Of a stretch of DNA of 64,000 nucleotides, positions 63,521 through 64,000 are shown in pieces. The DNA comes from Bacteroidota bacterium (GTDB lineage: Bacteria; Bacteroidota; Bacteroidia; Bacteroidales; Prolixibacteraceae): assembly GCA_023428545.1 (NCBI GenBank), contig JAEYXH010000008.1:1-64000 (forward strand), read 5' to 3'. Numbering within the stretch: position 1 is the stretch's first letter; each line of letters opens with the position of its first letter. Under the pieces are notes generated by a model. The model had not been told where the DNA came from. It made no database searches and was given only the letters and a program-made list of their open reading frames with translations. A program made the translations under genes and the position numbers.

Positions 63521-64000
63521 ATGAAAACTTTAAATGTGGTTTTGCTAATACTGTCAGGCACCATGATTTTATCATGTGTTTCGACAAAAAAATTCAACGA
63601 CATGGAAGGTCGTTACCGGATGGAAAACGAAGGTCTGAGGAGTGATCTCCTGAAAGCCGGTACTGAAAACAAAGAATTATCCGCAGCATTTTCGCGTGCA
63701 AGCAACCTGAACAAAGAACTCAGCAAGAAACTGGAAGATCTTGGTTATGAAATGGAGATTCTGAAGCGGACCAAAGAATCGCTGGAGAATGATAAGTCAA
63801 CATTGGAAGCACAAATAAAAGCTGTTCAAACAGGCACGTCAACAGAAATCCAGCGTCTGATGGCCGAACTTCAGAAAACCAGGGATGACCTGAATGCCAG
63901 AGAGGATAAGATCAGGGAATCCGAGAAGGAACTCCAGGAAAGAAACCTTAGGCTAATTGAGCTTCAGGACGCCCTGAAACAGAAGGAAGAAGCAGTCAAC
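63521..64000 (+). CDS. Coiled-coil lipoprotein (3' end missing)
   Basis: A signal peptide with lipobox ILSC (Cys19) opens a protein cut off by the window edge after 160 codons. From residue about 25 the chain is charged and heptad-like (KELSKKLEDLGYEMEILKRT and onward), predicting a long coiled coil. Many Bacteroidota proteins with this start continue into an OmpA peptidoglycan-binding domain, but that part is not visible here, so the function is open. Confidence 0.75.
   Translation, partial: MKTLNVVLLILSGTMILSCVSTKKFNDMEGRYRMENEGLRSDLLKAGTENKELSAAFSRASNLNKELSKKLEDLGYEMEILKRTKESLENDKSTLEAQIKAVQTGTSTEIQRLMAELQKTRDDLNAREDKIRESEKELQERNLRLIELQDALKQKEEAVN

Overview
This 64 kb window is chromosomal DNA of a Bacteroidota bacterium, most likely Bacteroidales or a close relative. 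The evidence is a type IX secretion (T9SS) core operon (porP-K-L-M-N), a PorZ protein with a T9SS sorting tail, glycoside hydrolase lipoproteins (GH92, GH95), paired M16 peptidases, an ATP synthase locus lacking the beta and epsilon genes, and many promoters of the Bacteroidota type (-7 box TAnnTTTG) with little Shine-Dalgarno signal. I see no tRNA, rRNA, CRISPR array, insertion sequence or prophage. Both ends cut through genes: a NagB/PIG-L protein at the left and a coiled-coil lipoprotein at the right.

Layout. 0-5 kb: amino-sugar genes (NagB-like deaminase and a ROK regulator), a flavin reductase, rlmN and a tail-anchored unknown. 5-10 kb: PBP1A and topA. 10-19 kb: a degenerate arginase-fold gene, then porP, porK, porL, porM, porN, a strong terminator, and a second porK-like gene. 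18.7-21.7 kb: yidD and a zinc-type ABC importer (znuA-C-B) ending in a translationally coupled 8-cysteine zinc-ribbon protein. 22-31.6 kb: GH92, a KamA-like radical SAM enzyme, era, der, GH95. 31.7-38 kb: superoxide dismutase facing a PerR/Fur-type regulator with palindromic operator candidates, a TGS-nucleoside kinase and uvrA. 38-41.5 kb: a catalytic M16 peptidase with a non-catalytic partner. 41.8-45.3 kb: the MEMO1/AMMECR1 pair, an aminotransferase-fold protein with proline in place of the PLP lysine, and recO. 45.4-52 kb: porZ, rdgB, an ArsR regulator, nhaA, a TSUP exporter and a methyltransferase. 52-58 kb: atpG-A-H-F-E-B, an AtpI-like protein and a bactofilin. 58-64 kb: fabH, rpmF, a DUF177 protein, an orphan histidine kinase, dxs and the partial lipoprotein.

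How it fits together. PorL/PorM form the proton-driven motor of T9SS, PorK/PorN the periplasmic ring, PorP an outer-membrane partner, and PorZ works at the cell surface; the orphan histidine kinase has the size and shape of PorY, a T9SS regulator, but this is only a hypothesis. The most unusual points are the arginase-fold gene with half its metal ligands replaced just ahead of the T9SS genes, the tandem second PorK behind a terminator, the aminotransferase without its catalytic lysine, the zinc ribbon coupled to the zinc importer, and the AmmeMemoRadiSam A/B pair without its radical SAM partner.
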